64,000 nt of DNA from JACCZZ01 sp044227805 (lineage in GTDB: Bacteria > Bacteroidota > Bacteroidia > Chitinophagales > UBA10324). The translations under genes were made by a program, and so were the position numbers. Shown one piece after another: positions 44,496-53,077 of this stretch; the stretch's first letter is position 1; every line of letters begins with the position of its first letter. The stretch covers positions 4,375 through 68,374 of the forward strand of contig JBGAWA010000006.1 of assembly GCA_044227805.1 (NCBI GenBank). Reading direction: 5' to 3'. The notes beneath the pieces are model-generated. The model was given only the letters and a program-made list of their open reading frames with translations, ran no database searches and was not told the origin of the DNA.

Positions 44496-46307
44496 GTGAT
44501 GAATGAAAACGTAACAGATAATCGTGGATCCATTCACTTGCCAATGAGCGGTTGGCGGTCATTGTTTCCCATCCTGCAATGGCTTCCAAAGTATAAGCGC
44601 AGCTTTTTTTCATGGGATGTATTGGCCGGTATCACACTCGCTTCTTTCGTGTTGCCTGAGTCCATGGCGTATGCTACGCTGGCCGGATTGCCGGTACAGG
44701 CCGGCATCTATTGCTGCCTTGCGGCGGGATTGTTCTTCGCTTTTTTTACAACAGCCAGGCACGTCGCCGTAGGCCCTACGTCCGCTATTTCCCTCATGGT
44801 GGGAACGACAGTAGCCGTGCTTGCCGCTGGCGACAGCGGCCGCTGGATAGCTATTGCCGGGTTAACGGCGCTGGTGATTACCGCCATTTGTATTGTGGCC
44901 TATTTATTCAAACTCAGCATCCTGGTTAATTTCATCAGCGAAAGCATATTATTAGGATTTAAAGCCGGTGCCGCCTTGTCGATTGCCGCCACACAGTTGC
45001 CAAAAATTTTTGGAGTGGAAGGTGGTGGTGCCAATTTTTTTGAGCGTATTGCTGTGCTGGCGCAACACCTTCCATCCCTCAACTGGGCGGTGCTTGCCTT
45101 TGGACTCATCGCCCTTGCCGTGCTGCTGACGGGTGAAGAATTTTTTCCAGGAAGACCGGTATCACTGCTGGTGGTGATAGCTTCCATCGTTGTACTTTCG
45201 GTTACCTCACTGAGTTCTTATGGTATTCACGTGACCGGCGATATCCCCGGCGGATTACCTTCCATTGCGAGACCATCCTTACGCCTGCGGGATGTGGATG
45301 GTGTGCTTGAACTGGCTTTTGCCTGCTTCCTGATGGGTTACATAGAAACCGTTTCCGCCGCGCGCACCTTCGCAATGAAAAATAATTATGAGATCAATCC
45401 ACGGCAGGAGTTACTGTCTATGGGCGCAGCGAATTTTGCCGCAGCCTTCGCCGGTGGCTATCCGGTTGCCGGCGGATTGTCGCAATCAACGGTCAATGAA
45501 AAGTCAGGAGCCAAAACACCGATGTCGTTAATCATTTGTTCTGTTACACTGGCCGTCCTTTTACTCTTCTTTACCGGCCTGCTGAAAAATCTTCCGGAAG
45601 TACTGCTGGCGGTGATTGTTATACATGCCGTAGTGGGATTGATAAAAGTGAAAGAACTGCGGCGACTGTATCAATTAAGTAAACTGGAGTTCCTGGTAGC
45701 GATGATTGCCGTGGCAGGCGTATTGTTCTTTGGTATTCTTAAAGGTGTGATGATTGCCGTGCTGATGTCTATTGCATTCCTGTTGCGCCGAACGGCTACG
45801 CCCAACGTGGCTGTGCTTGGCCGTATTGGCAATACCGATCGTTATTCCGACATCAAACGTCATCCCGATAATAAAGAAATAGAAGGCATTAAAATTGTCA
45901 GGGTGGAGTCTTCTATTCTTTACTTCAATGCGAATCACATTCAGTCTGCTATCCTGCAAAAACTAAGTTTGGATAATAATACCTGCAGGTTATTAATCCT
46001 GGACATGTCCGCCTCACCCGCCGTGGATGTGTCGGGATCAAAAATGTTGCTGCAGCTGAGTAATGAATTGAAGCAACGCGGCATCATCTTCAGAATCGTG
46101 GAAGCACTGGCTGATGTGCGCGACCTGTTGCGGTTATTGGGTATGGAAGAAATAACAGGACATATCAGCCGCAGAGACTCCGTGAATAATGTGGTGGAGG
46201 AATTTGCAATGGGAAAGTTGAGTACGGTGAATAACATTTCCGATNAGAGTCTTCTATTCTTTACTTCAATGCCAATCATATTCAGTCTGACATCCTGCAA
46301 AAACTAA
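44496..46307 (+). CDS. SulP-family (SLC26-like) anion permease with STAS domain; 3' end garbled
   Basis: Twelve to fourteen membrane segments start after FSWDVLAGITLASFVLPESM and YATLAGLPVQAGIY, the SulP signature around TM1-TM2. VAVGPTSAISLMVGT (TM3), EINPRQELLSMGAANFAAAF and AGGYPVAGGLSQS follow. From about residue 470 a STAS domain follows (VESSILYFNANHIQSAIL, LILDMSASPAVDVSGSKML). Members transport sulfate, bicarbonate or dicarboxylates with H+ or Na+; a conserved acidic residue for substrate cannot be read here. The frame runs through an N at 46245 into a second, out-of-frame copy of the STAS end and stops at 46307. The genuine C-terminus is probably GAVNNISEDAT at 46597. Expected true length is about 585 residues. 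Confidence 0.88.
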   Translation: MMNENVTDNRGSIHLPMSGWRSLFPILQWLPKYKRSFFSWDVLAGITLASFVLPESMAYATLAGLPVQAGIYCCLAAGLFFAFFTTARHVAVGPTSAISLMVGTTVAVLAAGDSGRWIAIAGLTALVITAICIVAYLFKLSILVNFISESILLGFKAGAALSIAATQLPKIFGVEGGGANFFERIAVLAQHLPSLNWAVLAFGLIALAVLLTGEEFFPGRPVSLLVVIASIVVLSVTSLSSYGIHVTGDIPGGLPSIARPSLRLRDVDGVLELAFACFLMGYIETVSAARTFAMKNNYEINPRQELLSMGAANFAAAFAGGYPVAGGLSQSTVNEKSGAKTPMSLIICSVTLAVLLLFFTGLLKNLPEVLLAVIVIHAVVGLIKVKELRRLYQLSKLEFLVAMIAVAGVLFFGILKGVMIAVLMSIAFLLRRTATPNVAVLGRIGNTDRYSDIKRHPDNKEIEGIKIVRVESSILYFNANHIQSAILQKLSLDNNTCRLLILDMSASPAVDVSGSKMLLQLSNELKQRGIIFRIVEALADVRDLLRLLGMEEITGHISRRDSVNNVVEEFAMGKLSTVNNISDXSLLFFTSMPIIFSLTSCKN

Positions 46308-46588
46308 GTTTGGATAATAATGCCTGCAGGTTGTTAATCCTGGACATGTCCGCCTCACCCGCTGTGGATGTGTCGGGATCAAAAATGCTGCTGCAGTTGA
46401 GTAATGAATTGAAGCAACGCGGTATCATCTTCAGAATCGTGGAAGCACTGGCAGATGTGCGCGACCTGCTGCGGTTATTGGGTATGGAAGAAATAACTGG
46501 ACATATCAGCCGCAAAGACTCCGTGAATAATGTGGTGGAGGAATTTACTATGGGAAAGTTAGGTGCGGTGAATAACATTTCCGAAGAT
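45906..46588 (+). repeat. Duplicated STAS-domain segment flanking a single N
   Basis: 45906-46244 and 46247-46588 are about 94% identical by eye. The offset is 341 bp, not a multiple of three, and the frame breaks at the N (46245). Most differences are at third codon positions and leave the protein unchanged, as between two functional alleles. That suggests a scaffold join of overlapping contigs from related strains and not a tandem duplication. Confidence 0.85.
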
Positions 46589-46597
46589 GCCACCTGA
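46247..46597 (+). pseudogene. Second copy of the SulP STAS domain with the genuine C-terminus
   Basis: In frame it encodes ESSILYFNANHIQSDILQKL through DMSASPAVDVSGSKMLLQLS and VEEFTMGKLGAVNNISEDAT, then a stop. It has no membrane part and no own start, so it is not an independent gene. It is either the true 3' end of the permease gene or a second strain's version of it. Confidence 0.7.
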
Positions 46598-46843
46598 CCA
46601 TCACCGTTTCCAGGTCAATCAATCATACGTTGTTTTATCAGCGGATATTCAGTGGAAAAGTCCCGCTGAATAATGAGACTGACCGGGATTTTTCAATCGA
46701 AAAATCTCTTTTCGCCACTATAAGGCATTGCTTACCCTTCGCACCCATTTTTGTTTTGAACCGCGAAGGCAGGTTCATTGATAAAGGTCATTATTACATA
46801 CCACTCCTTTTTTTAGCTTTAGACTCCCTTCAATTTAATTACT

Positions 46844-48331
46844 ATGCCACTGATTTCTGCGGAACCTGTTACGAAACATTTTGAAAAATTCCGGAAGCAC
46901 ATTATCGGCCACGATTTTCAATTCGATTCACCTTATGGCAAGATGAAGTTATTGTATGCCGACTGGATTGCCAGCGGGCGCCTCTATCGTCCTATTGAAG
47001 AGAAAATAATGAATGACTTCGGACCGGTATTGGGTAATACGCACACCGAAACCAACTTCACCGGTACCAGCATGACGCTTGCTTACCATGAAGCCAAGCG
47101 GCGAATCAAAGCGCATGTAAATGCCGGAGCGCAGGATTCGCTGTTACCGGTAGGATCAGGCATGACAGGTGCCGTTACCAAGTTGCAGCGTCTGCTCGGG
47201 ATGAAAATTCCGGAACGGTGGGCGCCCTTTCTCCATGCACCGGCAGAGTTGAAGCCTGTCGTATTCATCACCCACATGGAACATCACTCGAATCAGACTT
47301 CCTGGGAAGAATCGTATTGCGACGTGGTGATAGTTCCGCCCGGCGAAGAAGGGCTCGTGGAAGTGAACCGGTTTGAGGAAGCGGTGCGGCAATATCGCCA
47401 CCGTCCGATTAAATATGCGGCCATCACTGCATGCTCCAACGTAACCGGAATCGCCACACCTTATTTTGAACTGGCTGAAGTAATACATCGCTACGGCGGA
47501 TGGTGTTTTGTTGATTTCGCCTGCTCGGCGCCTTATGTGGACATCAACATGCATCCCGAAAATCCATTACAGCAACTCGATGCCATTTATTTTTCACCGC
47601 ATAAGTTTTTAGGCGGGCCCGGAACGCCCGGCCTGTTAATCTTTAATGAAGCCATCTATCACAACAGGGTGCCCGATCAACCCGGCGGCGGAACCGTTAA
47701 GTGGACCAATCCATGGGGCGGTCACAGCTTTATCGATTCCATCGAAGACAGGGAGGATGGCGGTACACCGGCCTTCCTGCAAACCATTAAAGCGGCTTTG
47801 TGCATTGATCTGAAATCGCAGCTGAATCCGGAACAGATGTCGGTACGTGAATCCATACTGGTGGAGCGTATCTTCCAGGCATTTTCCGCCATACCCAACC
47901 TGCATATACTGGCTTCGCATATCAGGAAAAGACTTGGCATAATTTCCTTTTACATTGACGATCTACACTACAACCTCGTGGTGAAACTGCTGAATGATCT
48001 GTATGGCATCCAGGTGCGAGGAGGCTGTTCCTGTGCCGGCACTTACGGACATTACCTGTTGCATGTATCGCCCGATGTGTCGAAGAGAATTACCGACAAG
48101 ATCGACCACGGCGACTTTTCCGAAAAACCGGGCTGGGTACGGTTGTCTCTTCACCCCGTCATGAGCGATGAAGCGATTGATTTAATTATTGAAGCGATTG
48201 AAAATATTGCCAGTGATGCGGCGAAATGGAAAGGTGATTATGTTTATGATCATCATACCAATGAATATCACCATCGCAATGAATCACCGGGAAAAAGAAA
48301 AGCGGAGATTGCTGCGTTACTTCACTGCTGA
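46844..48331 (+). CDS. PLP-dependent class V aminotransferase-fold enzyme (cysteine desulfurase-like)
   Basis: The 495-residue product has the fold-type I layout of the class V family. It has GKMKLLYADWIASGR and NTHTETNFTGTSMTLAYHEAK near the start, GSGMTGAVTKLQR (cofactor phosphate region), and the H-H pair in THMEHHSNQTSWEES. FVDFACSAPYVDINM carries the Asp that holds the pyridine nitrogen. DAIYFSPHKFLGGPGTPGLL carries the lysine that binds PLP. A late RGGCSCAGTYGHYLL loop contains cysteines where desulfurases carry their catalytic Cys. Cysteine desulfurase, selenocysteine lyase or kynureninase-like activities are possible. No iron-sulfur assembly genes adjoin, so the reaction stays open. 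Confidence 0.85.
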   Translation: MPLISAEPVTKHFEKFRKHIIGHDFQFDSPYGKMKLLYADWIASGRLYRPIEEKIMNDFGPVLGNTHTETNFTGTSMTLAYHEAKRRIKAHVNAGAQDSLLPVGSGMTGAVTKLQRLLGMKIPERWAPFLHAPAELKPVVFITHMEHHSNQTSWEESYCDVVIVPPGEEGLVEVNRFEEAVRQYRHRPIKYAAITACSNVTGIATPYFELAEVIHRYGGWCFVDFACSAPYVDINMHPENPLQQLDAIYFSPHKFLGGPGTPGLLIFNEAIYHNRVPDQPGGGTVKWTNPWGGHSFIDSIEDREDGGTPAFLQTIKAALCIDLKSQLNPEQMSVRESILVERIFQAFSAIPNLHILASHIRKRLGIISFYIDDLHYNLVVKLLNDLYGIQVRGGCSCAGTYGHYLLHVSPDVSKRITDKIDHGDFSEKPGWVRLSLHPVMSDEAIDLIIEAIENIASDAAKWKGDYVYDHHTNEYHHRNESPGKRKAEIAALLHC

Positions 48332-48682
48332 TTCATTGATGCCGCAATGTGCAGTTCAAAACAGGATTGCGTGTAACCCTATACAGCGCTAAATTGTTAA
48401 TAAGAAGGATTATTCTATTGAAAAAAACTGCTCCACCCGAAGACTTCAATAGAAAAACCCTGCTACGCTACGACTAAGGGCCGCTAAATGCGGGTTCAAT
48501 ATTATTGGCAGGGCTGTATAATTGCACATGAAATTTTTAAGGTCCGTGAAAGGGTTCATTGCGCCTGAATTACCGAGGCGATAATCCCTGTTGAAGGAAA
48601 CTAATGTTCCTGCCGCAACCAAAAATCAGTCCGTAACAAAATAGTTTTTATTTATATTCGACCATTACAAATCCTGTAAACA
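48332..48682. other. Intergenic gap with a decayed 156-bp-type element
   Basis: At 48342-48497 the words GCAATGTGCAGTTCAAAACAGG at the left and AAATGCGGGTTCAATATT at the right resemble the ends of the 156-bp element, with a divergent middle. The rest is AT-rich upstream sequence of the cytochrome gene with no other feature. Confidence 0.4.
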
Positions 48683-49675
48683 ATGAAAACACTGCTGAAA
48701 ATTCTTAAGTGGACCGGCATTGTGCTTGGCATACTATTAATCGGGCTGTTCATTGCCGGCTATATTCTTTACAATAAAACCTATACGGCGCCCTATCCGG
48801 ATTTGCATGCTTCAACAGACAGCGCCATGATCGCGGATGGCAAACACTTAGTGACAGCTACGGCACACTGCGTGGAATGTCATTTCAAACCCGGCGACTC
48901 TATGCTGGTGATGAATGGTGAAGAGGTGCAGCTGGCCGGTGGCGGCTTCCCATTCATTTTTCCCGGAGGAGCATTCTATTCAAAAAATATCAGCAGCGAT
49001 AAGGAGACCGGCATCGGCAATTATACGGATCAGGAAATTGCGCGTGCCTTACGTTATGGTGTCAAGCGCGATGGCACTGTCCTTATTCCTGCCATGGAGT
49101 TTCAGAACCTGAGCGATGAAGATATCACTGCTATCCTCTCCTACCTTCGAACGGTGCCGCCGGTGTCGCACCAGGTACCGGAGAATGATTTCAACCTGTT
49201 CGGCAAAGCGATCATGGCCTTCTTCATCCGTCCGGCCGGCCCTGCTACAACTCCTCCTAAAACCATGGTAGCCGATACTACAGTAGCCTACGGTGAATAC
49301 CTTGCGCAGTCGGTGAGCAATTGCAAAGGATGCCACACCTACCGTAATATGAATACCGGCGCTTATGAAGGCGAACCGCTGGCAGGCGGGCCGGTGGAAC
49401 CCTTGCGGACTGATCCGACAAAAATGCTCGTGGCACCTAACCTGACACCCGACCCGGAGACCGGTCATATTTACTATTGGAACTTCGATCTTTTCAAGAC
49501 ACGTTTTTCACAGGGCTATGTAATTAAGGAATCCATCATGCCCTGGGGGCAATTCAGGCACCTCAACGATACAGAGCTGAAGGCGATCTGGAAATATTTG
49601 CATTCGGTGAAACCCGTTCATAAAGTGAGCAGTCCTGCCATCATGGATGTGAAGGAACTGGAAAAACAAAAGTGA
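48683..49675 (+). CDS. Membrane-anchored diheme cytochrome c
   Basis: The 330-residue product has an N-terminal helix WTGIVLGILLIGLFIAGYIL (residues 10-29) without a cleavage site, so it should be anchored in the inner membrane facing the periplasm. Two heme c sites are present: CVECH at residues 63-67 and CKGCH at 214-218. Plausible axial methionines lie in VLIPAMEFQNLSDEDI and SIMPWGQFRHLNDTE. Each half is a separate class I-like cytochrome fold (GIGNYTDQEIARALRYG, RYGVKRDGT). Relatives are electron-transfer subunits of dehydrogenases or stand-alone carriers. No catalytic partner is encoded next to it; the upstream PLP enzyme is unrelated. Confidence 0.9.
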   Translation: MKTLLKILKWTGIVLGILLIGLFIAGYILYNKTYTAPYPDLHASTDSAMIADGKHLVTATAHCVECHFKPGDSMLVMNGEEVQLAGGGFPFIFPGGAFYSKNISSDKETGIGNYTDQEIARALRYGVKRDGTVLIPAMEFQNLSDEDITAILSYLRTVPPVSHQVPENDFNLFGKAIMAFFIRPAGPATTPPKTMVADTTVAYGEYLAQSVSNCKGCHTYRNMNTGAYEGEPLAGGPVEPLRTDPTKMLVAPNLTPDPETGHIYYWNFDLFKTRFSQGYVIKESIMPWGQFRHLNDTELKAIWKYLHSVKPVHKVSSPAIMDVKELEKQK

Positions 49676-49699
49676 TACGGCAACAAGGCTCAGGAAATA

Positions 49700-51637
49700 T
49701 CACGCATACACTGGTAAATCAAATTGCTTTCTCACTTTCCGTATATGCTCATCGTGCCAGATAGCTTTGCAGAAATCATCACCATACATCTGTAATGCGT
49801 AAGTTAATCGGGCCTTGATGCCTGCGTCAAAGAAGGTATAGAAAGTTTCCATATCACCATGCAGCATGCACATGAATCCGTAAAACAAACCGAATCCGGG
49901 AGTAGGCTGACTGTCATAGATGGCTTTAAACTTGGTTTTTATCACATTTAACTTTTCCATCTCGCCGGCGTAACCGTAACAGAACGCCAATCCTGCCAGC
50001 ACGTATGGATGATCACCCGCCACCTTTTGATTTTCTTCCAGCATGGCAGTACCTGCTGCTACCTTTCCCATTCTTACCAACGCATATCCCTTCAACTGTA
50101 AGGCAAGAAAATTATGCGGATTAAGTGCGAGTGACCGCTCGGCCATCTCCAGGCATCTTTCACTTTCTCCGATGCTCAGGAAAATTCTTCCCGACTCAGC
50201 CAATGAGCGTGGGCTCATAGGATCCACTTCAGCAATACGATTGGCCACTTCAGCAGCCTTCTGCTTATCGAGCATCAGTACGTAGTATTCACCCAGCATA
50301 AAATAACAAGAGGGCTCACTGGGATTGATCTCATTCGCCTTCTTCGCCACTTCATAAGCGCCTTGCCAATCCCAATCGTTGAACTTCACGCTTGCCATGG
50401 CCACCAGCGCCTTCGGGTTGCCGGGCTGAGAACGGATGGCAGCCGCAGCATGTTCGTGCAACCGCCTGACGATTTCATCAGCCGGCAAATCGGTTACATA
50501 GCCGGGAAACAAATAGATGTTGGCCAGCACCGCATGGGCATTGGAAAAATCAGGATCCAACTCAACAGCCTCATTCAGCAATTGCAATGATTTGCTGCGC
50601 ACCTTAGGGTCGAGGTTATCCCAGTTGTAGGCGCCTTCAAGATATTTCTTGTAGGCCTCCAGGCTCTTGGTGGGAGCGGTTGCCAGCTGCGACTCATGCT
50701 GCTCGGTATTGAAGTTAGCTTTCAGTTTGTTGGCAATTGTTTTGGCTATTTCATCCTGTACGGCAAAAATATCTTCGAGGTCACGATCATAGGTGGCACT
50801 CCAGAAATGATAGCCGTCCGAAGAATTTATCAGCTGCGCCGTGATCCGCACTTTATTACCCACTTTGCGTACGCTGCCTTCAATCAGTTTCTGCACATTC
50901 AGCCGGGCGGCAATTTCACGCACATCTTCATTCTTGCCTTTAAAGGCAAAAGCTGAAGTACGCGAAGTGACCTGCAAACCTTCCACCTGCGCCAGCACAT
51001 TGATCAGTTCTTCCGTGATGCCATCGCAGAAGAATTCATTTTCCGGATCCGAACTCATATTGGCAAAAGGTAACACGGCGATACCATTGAGTGCTGTCTT
51101 CGTCTTGCCTGCCAGCTCATCTCTTGTCGGAACGATGAGGCCCGGGTTCGTGACAGCATACACCTGCATGGGTTGTTTTACATTCTTCAGTTCGAAGTAG
51201 CCAAGCGGCTTCGTGGTAATTCCTTCTGAATTCTTTACCTCATCAAACAGCTTTTCGGAAATAAAAACACCGCCGGGTGTAGCCAGCGATTCAATACGCG
51301 AGGCGATGTTCACACTGTCGCCATATACGCCGTTTTCATCCATCATCACATCTCCGGTATGAATGCCGATCCGGATATCGATTTTTGGCGACATCAGAAA
51401 CAGCGTCTGCATTTCAATGGCTGCGCGCACGGCGTTAACACCACTGCTGAACATACTCATCGTTCCATCACCGTAGTACTGTAGAATTTTTCCGTCATGC
51501 CTGGCAAGTGCCGCTTCAAAAATATTCTTGCTGCGGTCTCTTTTCTGCACTGCCAGCTGCTCATTCTGCTGCATAAGCGCTGTATATCCGACCATATCGG
51601 TGAACATGATGGCGGCAAGTTGACGGGTTGCTGGCAT
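49700..51637 (-). CDS. Class III adenylate/guanylate cyclase with TolB-like and TPR regions
   Basis: The 645-residue product has three parts. Residues 1-170 are a class III cyclase domain: FTDMVGYT (metal Asp14), YYGDGTMSMFSSGVNAVRAA (second metal Asp) and RIGIHTGDVMMDENGVYGDSV. Residues about 190-320 form a TolB/FlgO-like domain beginning IAVLPFANMSSDPENEFFCDG and including GSVRKVGNKVRITAQLI. Residues about 330-640 are TPR helices with the repeated pattern AxxxxPxxxxAL, such as ALNPHNFLALQLKGYALVRM. Proteins of this plan are common in Bacteroidota and Rhizobiales and make cAMP in response to unknown partners bound by the TPRs. The protein has no signal peptide and is cytoplasmic. The two substrate-specifying residues could not be read confidently, so ATP versus GTP is open. 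Confidence 0.9.
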   Translation of the reverse strand: MPATRQLAAIMFTDMVGYTALMQQNEQLAVQKRDRSKNIFEAALARHDGKILQYYGDGTMSMFSSGVNAVRAAIEMQTLFLMSPKIDIRIGIHTGDVMMDENGVYGDSVNIASRIESLATPGGVFISEKLFDEVKNSEGITTKPLGYFELKNVKQPMQVYAVTNPGLIVPTRDELAGKTKTALNGIAVLPFANMSSDPENEFFCDGITEELINVLAQVEGLQVTSRTSAFAFKGKNEDVREIAARLNVQKLIEGSVRKVGNKVRITAQLINSSDGYHFWSATYDRDLEDIFAVQDEIAKTIANKLKANFNTEQHESQLATAPTKSLEAYKKYLEGAYNWDNLDPKVRSKSLQLLNEAVELDPDFSNAHAVLANIYLFPGYVTDLPADEIVRRLHEHAAAAIRSQPGNPKALVAMASVKFNDWDWQGAYEVAKKANEINPSEPSCYFMLGEYYVLMLDKQKAAEVANRIAEVDPMSPRSLAESGRIFLSIGESERCLEMAERSLALNPHNFLALQLKGYALVRMGKVAAGTAMLEENQKVAGDHPYVLAGLAFCYGYAGEMEKLNVIKTKFKAIYDSQPTPGFGLFYGFMCMLHGDMETFYTFFDAGIKARLTYALQMYGDDFCKAIWHDEHIRKVRKQFDLPVYA

Positions 51638-51787
51638 GGCTTTACAAAAATGGGAAATAAAAATGAAGGGGATAATGATTTGCGGAGTGGTATATTAAAC
51701 CGCTTCTCCATACCGGAGCGAAGCTCGTCCCTGCTATCCGGAGCATGCGCAGGACGCTTACCGGCAGGATGTTTCCATGATCATTCA

Positions 51788-52171
51788 TCAAAGATCACTG
51801 ATCATGGCAGAAATTTTTTCAAAAGCTTCTTCATCCTTAATAACATATTGTTCTGCGCCTTTGTAAATTGTTTCCAATGCCACGGAATATCTTTCCAGGC
51901 TTGACAGGATGATGATGTGAATTCGCGGATAGTGCTTTTTTATCGCCTGCAGAATTTCCAATCCGCTGGCAGCTTCCTTGTGTTTGTGATTCAGCTCATA
52001 GTCGAGAATGACGACATCGGTGGTGTCATCTATATATTTAAGACATTCTTCACCGGTATTAAAGGCCAGCACCTGGTGCTGCACACGCCGCGTCAGGTAG
52101 TCAGACAAAGCCTGGTTCAGTCTGTCATCATCATCAACGATTATTATCTTCTTGGGCTTGCTGAATTCCAT
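51788..52171 (-). CDS. Single-domain response regulator (CheY-like)
   Basis: The start at 52171 (MEFSKPKKIIIVDDDDR) gives a standard receiver domain of 127 residues. The acidic pocket is D13-D16, the phosphoacceptor Asp57 lies in DVVILDYELN, the conserved Ser is in IIILSSLERYSVA, and the conserved lysine is in EQYVIKDEEAFE. No output domain follows. The insert HKHKEAASGLEIL after the phosphorylation site is typical of this REC subset. No histidine kinase is adjacent. It lies 150 bp upstream of the cyclase gene on the same strand and might work with it, but this is only positional. Confidence 0.92.
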   Translation of the reverse strand: MEFSKPKKIIIVDDDDRLNQALSDYLTRRVQHQVLAFNTGEECLKYIDDTTDVVILDYELNHKHKEAASGLEILQAIKKHYPRIHIIILSSLERYSVALETIYKGAEQYVIKDEEAFEKISAMISDL

Positions 52172-52285
52172 ATTCCTTTTGTGAAACGTAAAAATAAGAA
52201 TCTGCAACAAATGAAAAATGCAGGATTAACGGGAGCCTTTAAACCGTTACGGATAGCTGCTATTTTACCACCACAGATGCGTTGA

Positions 52286-52852
52286 TTAACCTGCCTTGTT
52301 CATTGCATTAACTTTTGCATGCAGGCTTCGGATACGCAAAGAAAGCATGATTTCAAACAGCGCCAGCACGATCATCTGAATTCCAAAAAAGATCATGAGC
52401 GTCAGGTTAGAGATCAAAGGGTTAAGGCTGATATACAATCCGGCAACGATCGTCAGCGCGGCTAACAACAAACCAAGCCACCATTGACTGTGTCCTTTGC
52501 GTTTGAATTCCAGTGCGGCCACTACGGCAATGGCACCTGACATGATGGTCCAGAAGCCAAAGATGATCGTGAAAATGATGAGCGAAGAGACAACAGCCCG
52601 CAACACCATCCAGCCAAACAGGATGTCGAGCACTCCACGCGCCACGATCCATCCTTTGTGGTGCATTTCGCTCCAATGACCAATCAGTTCAACGAGGTAG
52701 AGTATTCCTGCAGTGATAGCGAGGTAACCAACGATGACCGTGAATCCCAAAGCCGACTCCAGCGGATTCACAATCATATAAAGGCCCGCAGCTAAAAAAA
52801 GCAGCCCGCGCAAGAGCGGGAGGTACCAGTATTTTAAAAGGTGCTGTATCAT
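52286..52852 (-). CDS. HdeD/DUF308-family membrane protein
   Basis: The 188-residue product has six membrane helices arranged as three pairs. The family's repeating pattern is visible: WYLPLLRGLLFLAAGLYMI in the first pair, GWIVARGVLDILFGWMVL in the second and WWLGLLLAALTIVAGLYIS in the third. Each repeat has the G-hydrophobic-hydrophobic-x-G-h spacing of HdeD. E. coli HdeD is a membrane protein of the acid-resistance regulon without a defined biochemical role. The C-terminal tail is basic. The gene starts far from its neighbours and appears monocistronic. Confidence 0.85.
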   Translation of the reverse strand: MIQHLLKYWYLPLLRGLLFLAAGLYMIVNPLESALGFTVIVGYLAITAGILYLVELIGHWSEMHHKGWIVARGVLDILFGWMVLRAVVSSLIIFTIIFGFWTIMSGAIAVVAALEFKRKGHSQWWLGLLLAALTIVAGLYISLNPLISNLTLMIFFGIQMIVLALFEIMLSLRIRSLHAKVNAMNKAG

Positions 52853-53077
52853 AGGAAGATTCTTTTACTGATGGATGAAAATATCGGGCTACTTAATCTT
52901 TCACAAAAAACAAAAAGTTGTTCAGAGTTACAAACCACGTGCAGTAGAATGATGCGATGATTCATCCCGTTGCCATTAAACAAGTATTCACTTGCAGTGA
53001 AAACTAACCAATATCATAGTTTTTGTCGCAAAGATGATGGAAACTTTGAATAGTATTTTTTCTAAAAATCAGGTATC

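Noticed and set aside
45906..46597. True tandem duplication of the STAS domain as a functional innovation
   Set aside because: The offset is not a multiple of three, an N lies at the junction and differences are mostly synonymous; a contig-join artefact is more likely.
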